From positions 1 through 46,694 of the forward strand of contig CABUAQ010000004.1 of assembly GCA_902489575.1 (NCBI GenBank): a stretch of DNA of 46,694 nt, given 5' to 3'. Of the stretch, positions 15,648 through 23,947 are shown piece by piece. The DNA comes from an uncultured bacterium (GTDB taxonomy: Bacteria; Cyanobacteriota; Vampirovibrionia; Gastranaerophilales; Gastranaerophilaceae). The position numbers and the translations under genes are program-made. Positions within the stretch are counted from its first letter, which is position 1, and every line of letters starts with the position of its first letter. Under the pieces are notes generated by a model, which worked only from the letters and a program-made list of their open reading frames with translations, did no database searches and was not told where the DNA came from.

Positions 15648-17297
15648 TTACATCATACCACCCATGCCACCCATGCCTGCCATTGCTGACATATCAGGTG
15701 CAGGTTTTTCTTCAGGAATATCAACTACTGCAGCTTCTGTAGTCAACAACATTGAGCCTACTGAGGCTGCATTAATTAAAGCTGATCTTGTAACTTTTGC
15801 AGGGTCAACAATTCCTGCTTGGAACATATCAACGTATTTGCTGTTTAGTGCATCATATCCGTATGCTCCTTCTTTTTCTAATACACAATCCACTACTACA
15901 TCAGCTTTAGCACCTGCGTTACGTGCAATTGCTCTTAATGGTACATCAAGTGCTGCTGTTAATATTTTGTAGCCGACTTTTTCGTCATCAGATTCAAATT
16001 CCATTGAATCAAGTTTTGAATTAAGTTCTTGTTGAACTCTTAGTAATGCTACACCACCACCTGGAACGATACCTTCTTCATTTGCTGCTCTTGTTGCGTT
16101 TAGAGCATCTTCAATTCTTAATTTTCTTTCTTTAAGTTCAACTTCTGATGCTGCACCAACTTCAATTAGTGCAACGCCGCCTGATAATTTTGCAGCACGT
16201 TCGTGAAGTTTTTCTTTATCGTATTCGCTATCGCTGGCATCGATTTGGTGTTTGATTAATTTAATTCTTTCTTGAACTGCAGCTTTTGTTTCATCGCCTA
16301 CAACAATTGTTGTTTCGTCTTTTGTTACTGTAACTCTTTTTGCTTTACCCATCATTTGAGTAGTTACGTTTTCTAATTTAATTCCAAGTTCTTCAGTGAA
16401 CATTTCGCCGCCTGTAAGAATTGCGATATCTTCAAGCATAGCTTTTCTTCTGTCGCCAAAGCCCGGAGCTTTTACTGCAACAGCTCTTAAAACTTTTCTC
16501 ATTGTGTTTACAACCAGTGTTGCTAATGCTTCACCTTCAACATCTTCTGCGATAAGAAGTAATGAACGTCCGTCACGAGCAACTTGTTCCAGTACAGGAA
16601 CTAAATCTGCAATTAAGTTGATTTTTTTGTTTACGCAAAGTACGTAAGCATCTTCCAATACTGCTTCCATTCTTTCAGGATCTGTTACAAAGTATGGAGA
16701 GATATACCCTTTATCAAATTGCATACCTTCAACAACTTTTAGATTTGTCCCGAAAGATTTAGATTCTTCAACAGTTATAACACCATCGTGTCCAACCTTT
16801 TCCATTGCTTCTGCAATAAGTTCACCGATTTCTTTGTTGTTACCTGCTGAGATTGCTGCAACTTGTGCGATTTCTTCTTTTGTATTAACAGGTCTTGACA
16901 TAGCTTTAATTTTAGCTACAGAAGCTTCTACTGCCCTGTCTATACCTCGTTTCATAGATATCGGGTTAGCCCCTGCTGTAAGATTTTTCAACCCTTCACG
17001 AACAATTGCTTGAGCAAGTACTGATGCTGTTGTTGTACCGTCACCTGCAACGTCATTTGTTTTTGATGAAACTTCTTTTAGTAATTGTGCACCTGAATTT
17101 TCAAGAGCATCTTTTAATTCGATTTCTTTAGCGATTGTAACACCGTCATTAACGATTTGTGGTGCACCGAATTTTTTTGTTAAGATTACGTTTCTGCCTT
17201 TTGGTCCAAGTGTAACTTTTACCGCATCGGCAACTGCATCAATCCCTTTAAGAAGCGATTTTCTTGCTTCTTCGTCAAAAATAATACGTTTTGCCAT
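15648..17297 (-). CDS. groEL: chaperonin GroEL (60 kDa)
   Basis: A 549-residue chaperonin that folds proteins in an ATP-driven double ring capped by GroES. The ATG at 17297 (MAKRIIFDEEARK) has AAGGAG eight bases upstream; the longer in-frame extension to 17321 is not needed. Hallmarks are LGPKGRNVIL (30-39), the ATP-binding GDGTTT (85-90), and a Gly/Met tail ending GMGGMGGMM. It lies 204 bases downstream of groES with a palindromic repeat between them. No CIRCE element is seen near either gene, so HrcA control is not supported. Confidence 0.97.
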   Translation of the reverse strand: MAKRIIFDEEARKSLLKGIDAVADAVKVTLGPKGRNVILTKKFGAPQIVNDGVTIAKEIELKDALENSGAQLLKEVSSKTNDVAGDGTTTASVLAQAIVREGLKNLTAGANPISMKRGIDRAVEASVAKIKAMSRPVNTKEEIAQVAAISAGNNKEIGELIAEAMEKVGHDGVITVEESKSFGTNLKVVEGMQFDKGYISPYFVTDPERMEAVLEDAYVLCVNKKINLIADLVPVLEQVARDGRSLLLIAEDVEGEALATLVVNTMRKVLRAVAVKAPGFGDRRKAMLEDIAILTGGEMFTEELGIKLENVTTQMMGKAKRVTVTKDETTIVVGDETKAAVQERIKLIKHQIDASDSEYDKEKLHERAAKLSGGVALIEVGAASEVELKERKLRIEDALNATRAANEEGIVPGGGVALLRVQQELNSKLDSMEFESDDEKVGYKILTAALDVPLRAIARNAGAKADVVVDCVLEKEGAYGYDALNSKYVDMFQAGIVDPAKVTRSALINAASVGSMLLTTEAAVVDIPEEKPAPDMSAMAGMGGMGGMM

Positions 17298-17414
17298 TTT
17301 ATTTCTCCTTATTTGTATCACTTAATCTTTGTCTGAATATTGTTTGTTTACGTTATTACTAGCAGTAGCAAAGTAATCCGGAAATGATAATTTACAGATT
17401 ATTAATTTCTGTGT

Positions 17415-17474
17415 CAGAGTTTTTTCTCTGGATTGCCTCGGTCACTACGTTCTCCCGCAATGACGATAACTCTG
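17415..17474. repeat. palindromic dispersed repeat inside the groESL spacer
   Basis: Outer arms CAGAGTT (17415-17421) and AACTCTG (17468-17474) enclose GGATTGCCTCGGTCACTACG...CGCAATGACG. On the minus strand the core reads CGTCATTGCGGGAG...GGCAATCC, a version of the CGTCATTGCGAGG...GCAATCC repeat found between genes in many bacteria. It lies inside the probable groES-groEL transcript, where it would fold into a long hairpin. Confidence 0.65.
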
Positions 17475-17501
17475 CTTACGTTTTGTTATTGCAAAAATCT
17501 A

Positions 17502-17786
17502 CTAATCAATAATTGCTAGAGCATCTTTGATTGATAGAATTTTGTATTCAGTACCATCAACTTTTACATCTGTTCCTGAATACTTGGCGTAAAGAACTTT
17601 ATCCCCAACTTTAACATCCATAGGTTCTCTTTCACCCTTATCGTTTAATTTACCAGGACCTACTGCAACAACTTCACCTTTTTGCGGTTTTTCTTTAGCA
17701 CTGTCAGGAATAAAAATTCCGCCTGAAGTTTGTTCTGTATCCTCAATAACTTTAATAACAATTCTTTCACCTAAAGGTTTAATCAT
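17502..17786 (-). CDS. groES: co-chaperonin GroES (10 kDa)
   Basis: A 94-residue co-chaperonin forming the heptameric lid of GroEL. Family landmarks include IKPLGERIVIKV (N-terminal strand), the mobile loop EDTEQTSGGIFIPDSAKEK (about 16-34), and VGDKVLYAKYSGTDVKVDG near the C-terminus. A perfect AGGAGG precedes the ATG. It is first in the groES-groEL pair. The 113 bases to gmk hold the divergent promoters and no recognisable heat-shock operator. Confidence 0.97.
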   Translation of the reverse strand: MIKPLGERIVIKVIEDTEQTSGGIFIPDSAKEKPQKGEVVAVGPGKLNDKGEREPMDVKVGDKVLYAKYSGTDVKVDGTEYKILSIKDALAIID

Positions 17787-17864
17787 GAATATTCCCTCCT
17801 TTTCTTATATACAATATTATTTATACACCTTTTTTGAAAGATTATTAATAAAATTAAGGAAAAA

Positions 17865-17893
17865 TTAATTATTTTTTATCTTCATAGTATAAT
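17865..17893 (+). promoter_or_regulatory. gmk promoter, probably leaderless
   Basis: TTAATT (17865-17870) and a perfect TATAAT (17888-17893) are 17 bases apart. Only six bases separate the -10 from the gmk ATG at 17900, so transcription should begin at or next to the start codon. No ribosome site exists upstream, consistent with a leaderless mRNA. Confidence 0.6.
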
Positions 17894-17899
17894 CTATCT

Positions 17900-18463
17900 A
17901 TGAATAAAAAATTGTTTGTGATTTCCGGTTGCTCGGGTGTTGGTAAAGGCACTGTATTAAAAGAGTTTATGCAAAGAAACTCTAAAGAGTTTATCCTGTC
18001 TGTTTCTTGTACTACAAGACAACCTCGTCAGGGGGAAGTTGACGGTATAAATTACTTTTTTATAACAAAAGAAGAATTTGAAGATTGTATTAAAAAGGAC
18101 AAATTTCTTGAATATGCACAATTTGCCGGAAATTTTTACGGTACTAAGCAAAAATATATTAACCAGAAATTTGCAGAAGGTATGAACATTATCCTTGAAA
18201 TTGAAACGCAAGGGGCATTGCAGGTTAAGAAAAAGATGCCTGAAGCTGTTTTGATTTTTATTGCACCTCCTTCCTATGAGGAATTAGAACACAGACTGCG
18301 TGGTAGAAATACTGAGGATGAGCAAACTATTCAAAGTCGTCTTGATTTTGTGAAAATTGAATTGGAACGTTCAAAACAGTATGATTACACAGTAATTAAT
18401 GACGATTTAGAACATGCAGTTTCTGAAATTGAACAAATTACAAGGGATGAACTTAATGCTTAG
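17900..18463 (+). CDS. gmk: guanylate kinase
   Basis: A 187-residue kinase converting GMP and ATP to GDP and ADP. The P-loop GCSGVGKGT is at residues 10-18. The GMP-binding segment shows SVSCTTRQPRQGEVDGINYFF, and the lid has RLRGRNTEDEQTIQSRL. Length is typical. The gene opens an overlapping operon: the coaBC start lies inside its last codons (8-base overlap). It appears to be translated from a leaderless transcript. Confidence 0.95.
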   Translation: MNKKLFVISGCSGVGKGTVLKEFMQRNSKEFILSVSCTTRQPRQGEVDGINYFFITKEEFEDCIKKDKFLEYAQFAGNFYGTKQKYINQKFAEGMNIILEIETQGALQVKKKMPEAVLIFIAPPSYEELEHRLRGRNTEDEQTIQSRLDFVKIELERSKQYDYTVINDDLEHAVSEIEQITRDELNA

Positions 18464-19631
18464 CGGTAAAACAATTTTAATAGGTATTACCGGCGGGATT
18501 GCTGCGTATAAAATTTGTGAGCTTATCAGAAAGTTTAAGAGAAACGGGGCGGTCGTAAAAGTTGTCTGTACTCCAAATTCGTTGAATTTTGTAACTAAAC
18601 TTACTTTGCAGAATTTGAGTCAAAATGAAGTTTATGTACAGGAGTTCGATGTTCAAAACTGGAAACCTGAACATATATCACTTGCTGATGAAGCTGATAT
18701 TATGCTTATTGCACCGGCAACTGCCAATACTATTTCGAAAATAGCACAGGGGATTGCCGACAATTTGTTAACGTCAATTGCGTGTGCCTTTTCAAAAAAA
18801 ATGATTATTGCACCTGCAATGAATTGTAATATGTGGCAAAATCCTGCGGTGCAAGAAAATTTAGCGAAACTTGAATCAAGGGGAATTGAGTGTCTGTCGC
18901 CTGAGAGTGGTTTTTTGGCTTGTGGTTATCTTGGAAAAGGTCGTCTGTGCTCACTTGATAAGATTTATTATGCTGTGGTTGAGGCGTTGAGTTTTTCCGA
19001 GAAGTTAAAGAACAAAAAAGTCGTGATAACTTGCGGCGGTACGATTGAAGAAATTGATCCGGTACGGTATATCTCAAACTATTCATCCGGAAAAATGGGA
19101 TTGGCTCTTGCAAAATCTGCTTTTGCAATGGGAGCTGATGTTGTGTTGGTAACTACACAACCGTTTGAAGCCCCGTTTAAAGTTGTGAAGGTTAAGTCTG
19201 CAATTGATATGCAAAATGCTGTGATGGCTGAATTTGAAACTTCTGATATAGTGATAATGGCTGCTGCTGTTGCTGATTATCGTGTGAAAAATTGTGCTGC
19301 GCAAAAGCTTAAAAAAGACGGCAGCGGAGTTTTAACACTGGAACTTGTTGAAAATCCTGATATATTGAAAAGTTTATGTGTGGTAAAAACCCACCAATGT
19401 GTTGTTGGATTTTGTGCAGAAAGTGAAAATTTATTGGCAAATGCAAAAGATAAAATAATCAAAAAAGGCTGCGATTTTCTTGTCGCAAATGATATTTCCC
19501 GTAGTGATATTGGATTTTCTTCTGATGAAAACGAGGTTTCAATTTTGGATAAATCCGGTGGAATTCAAAAATTTGAAAAGGCACCAAAAACTGTTATTGC
19601 AAGGAAAATTTTAGAGTACATAAATGAATAA
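18456..19631 (+). CDS. coaBC: bifunctional phosphopantothenoylcysteine decarboxylase/synthetase
   Basis: A 391-residue two-domain enzyme making 4'-phosphopantetheine for coenzyme A. I start at the ATG at 18456 (MLSGKTILIGITGGIAAYK, AGGGA upstream), overlapping gmk by 8 bases. The CoaC flavoprotein half (about 1-175) has APAMNCNMW and the active-site Cys region ACGYLGKGRL. The CoaB half (about 185-391) has TCGGTIEEIDPVRYISN, SSGKMG and KLKKDG. It overlaps the NIF3-like gene by 8 bases, so the three genes are translationally coupled. Confidence 0.95.
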   Translation: MLSGKTILIGITGGIAAYKICELIRKFKRNGAVVKVVCTPNSLNFVTKLTLQNLSQNEVYVQEFDVQNWKPEHISLADEADIMLIAPATANTISKIAQGIADNLLTSIACAFSKKMIIAPAMNCNMWQNPAVQENLAKLESRGIECLSPESGFLACGYLGKGRLCSLDKIYYAVVEALSFSEKLKNKKVVITCGGTIEEIDPVRYISNYSSGKMGLALAKSAFAMGADVVLVTTQPFEAPFKVVKVKSAIDMQNAVMAEFETSDIVIMAAAVADYRVKNCAAQKLKKDGSGVLTLELVENPDILKSLCVVKTHQCVVGFCAESENLLANAKDKIIKKGCDFLVANDISRSDIGFSSDENEVSILDKSGGIQKFEKAPKTVIARKILEYINE

Positions 19632-20322
19632 ATACGAAATAATAAAAAAAATAGAAGATTTTGCACCGATTTTAACAGCAGAATTATGGGATCCTTCTGG
19701 CTGGGTGGTAGAAACAAAACATCAGGATATTTCAAAAATTATGCTTTGTTTAACCCCGACTAATAATGTGGTTTTTCAGGCTAAAGATTATGGGTGTGAT
19801 ATGATTGTTTCGCATCATCCAAGCTTTTATGTGCCTGTAGAATGGAGAGATATTAATATCTATTCGGTCCATACAAATCTTGATAAAGCAAATGGCGGGA
19901 CAACAGATACCCTTATTTCAGCACTGGAGCTTGATAAAATTCGTGTAAATATTGAACATGAATTTTTACGTCTTGTGAAATTCCCATCAGGGGTGGCTGT
20001 TGATGAGTTTTCAAAAATTATTTCAAAAAAATTCCCATCAGCAAGAATTGTCAATAATAAAGAGATTAAGAGTCTTTCTAAAGTAGCATTTTGTGCCGGC
20101 AGCGGTTCTGAGTTTATTGAAGAAGCAAAAGAGCTTGGAGCGGATTGTCTTGTGACCGGCGATTTGAAATTTCATACAGCATTGGATAGTGAAATAGTGC
20201 TTTACGATATTGGGCATTTTGAGGCTGAGGTTCTGATTTTACCTGTTTTAAAACAAATAATAGGTGACAGTGTAGAAATAATTTTTGCCAAAGAAAAAAG
20301 TCCGTTTAGTCCTATTTGTTAA
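19624..20322 (+). CDS. NIF3-family (DUF34) dinuclear metal protein
   Basis: A 232-residue NIF3/YbgI-type protein, related to GTP cyclohydrolase I type 2. Metal ligands are visible in MIVSHHPSFY (about 60-69), SVHTNLDKA (about 80-88) and the late DIGHFEAE (about 196-203). DUF34 proteins have been linked to metal homeostasis and damage control, but the reaction is not settled. The start overlaps coaBC by 8 bases; the end overlaps the convergent gene at 20312 by 11 bases. Confidence 0.88.
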   Translation: MNKYEIIKKIEDFAPILTAELWDPSGWVVETKHQDISKIMLCLTPTNNVVFQAKDYGCDMIVSHHPSFYVPVEWRDINIYSVHTNLDKANGGTTDTLISALELDKIRVNIEHEFLRLVKFPSGVAVDEFSKIISKKFPSARIVNNKEIKSLSKVAFCAGSGSEFIEEAKELGADCLVTGDLKFHTALDSEIVLYDIGHFEAEVLILPVLKQIIGDSVEIIFAKEKSPFSPIC

Positions 20323-20794
20323 AATGCTCATAGAATTTGTTATTTAACCAAGCAAATGAACTGAAAGGTTTTGGGGTTGAAGATATTCCGTTTAATGTTT
20401 TTATTTCTGTTATATAAGTGTCCGGTTGCCCGATATGATGAAGATAAATGAATCCGTCTTGCTTAATTTTAAGTTCTCCAATTTTTTCAAACACTCTGTT
20501 TAAAATCGATTTACCTTCATTCAAATTTGCGGAACTTAAATTTATGCCATTTTGTTTTACAAAATCCCAGGTATCAGTGAGTGTTGAGTTTCCATTTAAG
20601 AAATATTTTGAAATTCTTTTTGTGACAGCTCCGTTTTCAATAATATGTATGGTATAATTCCCTGCGGGTTCAATAACTTTTTGAATATATCTGTTCGGTT
20701 TATGTTTTGAGCGTTTACAGGTATATACAGATCCGTTGTTGAGAATTTGACCTCCGTTTTTGACTGCCTTTTGAAAAATTCTGGAAACTTGCAT
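20312..20794 (-). CDS. unknown 160-aa protein
   Basis: Not recognised. A good AGGAGAGG ribosome site precedes the ATG. The protein is basic at the N-terminus (RIFQKAVKNGG, YTCKRSKHKPNRYIQ), with predicted beta strands (NYTIHIIENGAVTKRIS, DGFIYLHHIGQPDTYITEIKTL) around a helical middle (EGKSILNRVFEKIGELKIK). No signal peptide or membrane span. It overlaps the NIF3-like gene tail-to-tail. It may be lineage-specific. Confidence 0.55.
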   Translation of the reverse strand: MQVSRIFQKAVKNGGQILNNGSVYTCKRSKHKPNRYIQKVIEPAGNYTIHIIENGAVTKRISKYFLNGNSTLTDTWDFVKQNGINLSSANLNEGKSILNRVFEKIGELKIKQDGFIYLHHIGQPDTYITEIKTLNGISSTPKPFSSFAWLNNKFYEHFNK

Positions 20795-20899
20795 TTTCCT
20801 CTCCTTTTTGCAGATATTAAATCAGAAAATAGAAATTTTTGCTAGTGATAATCCTGATAATATTATTGTTTATGATATTTTGGAGAAATAATTTAAATA

Positions 20900-20927
20900 T
20901 TGACAATATATTTTTACCGTATACAAT
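20900..20927 (+). promoter_or_regulatory. tRNA-Gln promoter
   Basis: A perfect TTGACA (20900-20905) and TACAAT (20922-20927) with a 16-base spacer, about 20 bases before the tRNA. Confidence 0.65.
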
Positions 20928-20947
20928 AATGGATGTGACCAATACGG

Positions 20948-21020
20948 TGGGGCGTCGCCAAGTGGTAAGGCAGCTGGTTTTGGTCCAGCCATCTCGGAGG
21001 TTCGAATCCTTCCGCCCCAG
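20948..21020 (+). tRNA. tRNA-Gln (TTG anticodon)
   Basis: A 73-base cloverleaf. The acceptor arm TGGGGCG (20948-20954) pairs with CGCCCCA (21013-21019), with discriminator G at 21020. The anticodon stem GCTGG/CCAGC encloses TTTTGGT, giving anticodon TTG for CAA. The T arm shows GGAGGTTCGAATCCTTCC. U1-A72 and G73 match glutamine identity. CCA is not encoded. Its own promoter and terminator flank it. Confidence 0.95.
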
Positions 21021-21038
21021 ATTAATAGAACGATTAGA

Positions 21039-21070
21039 CCCTTTGATGAACAAATCAAAGGGTTTTCTTA
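21039..21070 (+). terminator. intrinsic terminator of tRNA-Gln
   Basis: CCCTTTGAT (21039-21047) pairs with ATCAAAGGG (21054-21062), followed by TTTTCTTA. Perfect nine-base stem. Confidence 0.85.
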
Positions 21071-21123
21071 TGTCATAGCTATTGTTTTCTGTCCAGTTCC
21101 GCAAATTTTTAGAAAATTTTAAA

Positions 21124-21900
21124 ATGTGGGCAGAAATATTTTCACGAAAATCAAAAACTCAATCACAAACTTTTTGCAACGCAATAATAACCCTTGACGA
21201 TATAGACGATTCGGGGGAAGGGTAAGCGGTTTAAATCACGCTTCATACAGCCGGGATTGGCAGGCTTACCCGGGGCAATACGGAAACGTATTAGTACGCA
21301 AGGAAACCCTTGATAAATCGCTAAATACCATTATTGGGACGCCGGTAATAATCAATCACACAGACGTTACAGTTGATAATGCGGACGATTTACGTGTAGG
21401 TGTAATATCTAACGCATATTATAACGAAAAAGACGGTTGGTATTGGTGCGAGGGTGTAATTTGGGATGAAACCGCACAAAATCTGATTACTGATAAAAAA
21501 TGGTCTGTGTCATGTTCTTATGATTTTTTGGAACAAGACGACGAGGGCGGAACTGAAAACAATATCCCGTATGTCAGAGAGTTTACAAAACTAAACTTTG
21601 TACACCTTGCTATAGTAGATAATCCGCGATATGAGCGGGCCAATATTGTGTTTAATTCGAAGACGGTTTAGAATGAGAAATGGTGTACAAAATATGATAA
21701 AAATGGTAACCCATATCAATTCAAAACTGATGATGGGGTTGTTGACTTAACAGATTATTTTGAGAAATCACCTAGCATTGATGATGTTAAAAACTTCCTC
21801 AATAAAATGGTTGAAGATGGAAAAAAAATTGCAACATCTTCCCCGGATTGGTTTGTTGATATACCTAACAAGCCTCTTTATAAGAGACTTTTTATTTGCA
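21124..21900 (+). pseudogene. decayed phage structural gene (DUF2213-like)
   Basis: An ATG at 21124 reads MWAEIFSRKSKTQSQTF...ITLDDIDDSGEG, then hits TAA at 21223. In the next phase (from about 21219) the reading continues without stops as VSGLNHASYSRDWQAYPGQY, then GTPVIINHTDVT, VGVISNAYY, WSVSCSYDFLEQ and FVHLAIVDNPRYE, to an in-frame TAG at 21669. This layout matches DUF2213 phage proteins (prohead-protease or capsid-associated). Beyond the TAG the same phase continues (NEKWCTKYDKNGNPYQF ... DWFVDIPNKPLYKRLF) up to the ATPase gene with no stop of its own. One missing base near 21221 and a nonsense codon mark it as dead. It lies about 55 bases past the tRNA-Gln terminator, a common integration location. 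Confidence 0.7.
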
Positions 21901-21903
21901 AAA

Positions 21904-23772
21904 CTAAATTTTCAAGGCTCGCAGTGAATTTAGTATGGCTATTACTGTTACCCCGACATCTGCAAATACTGCTCCCCACATTGTAATCAATCCCAATGCT
22001 CCAAAGATTAAAAATAGTATTTTTATGCCAATTGCAAATATAATATTTTGTTTCACAATAGTCATTGTTTTTTTTGAAATTTTTATAGCATCAGCAATTT
22101 TAGAAGGTTTATCGTCCATTATTACGATATCAGCGGCTTCAATTGCCGCATCTGAACCCAGAGCGCCCATTGCAATTCCAACATCTGCTCTTGTTAGTAC
22201 CGGAGCATCATTTATACCGTCACCGGCAAAGATTACGCTTTTTATATTTCTGTTTGAATTTATGATTTTTTCCACTTTTTCAACTTTATCAACCGGAAGA
22301 AGTTGTGAATAAACTTTATCAATATTTAATACATTTGCGACTTTTTCAGCAGTTTTGGAAGTATCTCCGGTAAGCATAATTGTATTTTGACCTAATTTTT
22401 TTAATTCAAGAATTGCATTTGGAGCATCTTCTTTAATTTCGTCAGATATAACAATGTAACCAAGATAATTGTTGTTTTGGGCAACATAAATAACTGTTCC
22501 GCAATCTTGTGTCGGGGTAAACTTGATGTTAAACATTTCCATTAGTTTGTTGTTTCCGACAAGGGTTTTTTGTCCATCGATTTTTGCTTTAACTCCCTTT
22601 CCTGCAATTTCTGTAACTTCTAATATCCTGTTGTTTTGGATGGATTTTGCATATTCTTCTTTGAGGGAAAGTGCAATAGGATGATTTGAAAAATTTTCCG
22701 CCATTGCCGCTGTTTCCAGGAGTTTATTTTTTGAAACTTTATCTTGTGGTTCTATTTTAGTAACTTTAAACGAACCTTTTGTAAGTGTTCCTGTTTTATC
22801 AAATAGAACAGTTCCGGCTTTTGAAAGTGTTTCAATATAGCTGCTTCCTTTGATAAGAATTCCGCATTTGGAAGCTCTGCCTATTCCTGCGAAAAACCCT
22901 AAAGGAACTGATATTACAAGTGCACATGGGCAAGAAATCACAAGAAAAGTCAAGGCTCTGGATAACCAAACCTCAAATGATGCATTGAATAATACAGTAG
23001 GTAGGGCTGCGAGTAATAATGCACCTGCAACAACTGCCGGGGTATAATATTTTGCAAATTTTGTTATGAAATTTTCGGTTTTTGTTTTTTTAGATGCAGA
23101 ATGCTCTACAAGTTCTAATATTTTTGCTACAGTTGAATTTTCGTATTCTTTTGTTACACGAATTTTTATAACACCATTTGTATTGATACTACCGCTTATT
23201 GCACTATCGCCAACGGTGATTTTTTTGGGTATGGATTCTCCTGTTAATGCAGAGGTGTCAATAATAGCACTTCCTTCTGTTACAATCCCGTCTAATGGGA
23301 TTTTTTCTCCAGTAATTACAATTACTAAATCATTTATTTTAACTGCACCAGGTGAGGTTTGTGTGATTTGACCTTTTTTTTCAATGTTTGCATAGTCCGG
23401 TCGTATATCCATAAGTTCTGTTATGGATTTTTTTGATTTTTCAATGGCTTTATCCTGAAGGTATTCTCCTATTTGATAAAGTACCATAACCATAATAGCT
23501 TCAGGATACTCTTTTATTGCAAAAGCTCCTAATGTTGCAGCTCCCATAAGAAAGTTTTCGTCAAATAATTCTCCGTTTAAAATATTCTTAAATGCTTTCA
23601 TTAAAATATCAGCACCTGCAATAAGATATGCTGCTGAAAATAATGCGAATTTAATAATTGGAGAAGAAGGAATAAATAATGCTGTCATTACAATAATTAT
23701 TGCAACGGCAGCCCTAATTATCGGTGATGTTTCATGTTTACTTTCCTGATGGAATTCGTGGCTATTGCACAT
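21904..23772 (-). CDS. P1B-type heavy-metal-transporting ATPase
   Basis: A 622-residue metal export pump using ATP, of the Zn/Cd/Co (ZntA/CadA-like) type. The ATG at 23772 has GGAGG upstream. Key motifs are the transport CPC in FLVISCPCALVIS, phosphorylation DKTGTLTKG, substrate-group SNHPIALSLKEEYA and hinge GDGINDAPVL. Roughly six to eight membrane spans. There is no N-terminal HMA domain; the short N-terminus has His, Cys and Glu (CNSHEFHQESKHE), which may sense or load metal. It is divergent from the SmtB/ArsR repressor with shared operators, so it is probably induced by Zn, Cd or a related ion. Confidence 0.92.
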   Translation of the reverse strand: MCNSHEFHQESKHETSPIIRAAVAIIIVMTALFIPSSPIIKFALFSAAYLIAGADILMKAFKNILNGELFDENFLMGAATLGAFAIKEYPEAIMVMVLYQIGEYLQDKAIEKSKKSITELMDIRPDYANIEKKGQITQTSPGAVKINDLVIVITGEKIPLDGIVTEGSAIIDTSALTGESIPKKITVGDSAISGSINTNGVIKIRVTKEYENSTVAKILELVEHSASKKTKTENFITKFAKYYTPAVVAGALLLAALPTVLFNASFEVWLSRALTFLVISCPCALVISVPLGFFAGIGRASKCGILIKGSSYIETLSKAGTVLFDKTGTLTKGSFKVTKIEPQDKVSKNKLLETAAMAENFSNHPIALSLKEEYAKSIQNNRILEVTEIAGKGVKAKIDGQKTLVGNNKLMEMFNIKFTPTQDCGTVIYVAQNNNYLGYIVISDEIKEDAPNAILELKKLGQNTIMLTGDTSKTAEKVANVLNIDKVYSQLLPVDKVEKVEKIINSNRNIKSVIFAGDGINDAPVLTRADVGIAMGALGSDAAIEAADIVIMDDKPSKIADAIKISKKTMTIVKQNIIFAIGIKILFLIFGALGLITMWGAVFADVGVTVIAILNSLRALKI

Positions 23773-23788
23773 AGGTTCCTCCAAAAGT

Positions 23789-23802
23789 TGAACAGTTGTT
23801 CA
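23789..23802. promoter_or_regulatory. ArsR/SmtB operator 1
   Basis: Perfect palindrome TGAACA-GT-TGTTCA, matching the 6-2-6 site of SmtB/CzrA-type sensors. It lies between the ATPase -10 and its ribosome site. Confidence 0.8.
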
Positions 23803-23807
23803 ATTAT

Positions 23808-23837
23808 ATTATAATTGAATATCTGTTCAATTGTCAA
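23808..23837 (-). promoter_or_regulatory. metal ATPase promoter with embedded operator 2
   Basis: On the minus strand TTGACA (23837-23832) and TATAAT (23813-23808) are 18 bases apart. The spacer contains TGAATA-TC-TGTTCA (23816-23829), one mismatch from the palindrome. A repressor bound there would block RNA polymerase directly. Confidence 0.75.
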
Positions 23838-23875
23838 GTGCATAAAATCAAGCTTGTAACAAAAATTCATACAGT

Positions 23876-23906
23876 TGAACAACTGTTCATGTGTATGTAG
23901 TATAAT
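23876..23906 (+). promoter_or_regulatory. arsR-type promoter with operator 3
   Basis: Perfect palindrome TGAACA-AC-TGTTCA (23876-23889), followed by TATAAT (23901-23906). The operator overlaps the -35 position, so the repressor should control its own gene as well. Confidence 0.7.
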
Positions 23907-23947
23907 AATATATAGATAAGTATATTTATAGAGGATTGTAAATAATT

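Noticed and set aside
17298..17900. Looked for CIRCE (TTAGCACTC-N9-GAGTGCTAA) near groESL
   Set aside because: No such inverted repeat is present upstream of groES or between the genes.
20839..21078. Small open reading frames across the tRNA-Gln gene
   Set aside because: They overlap a clear tRNA with its own promoter and terminator.
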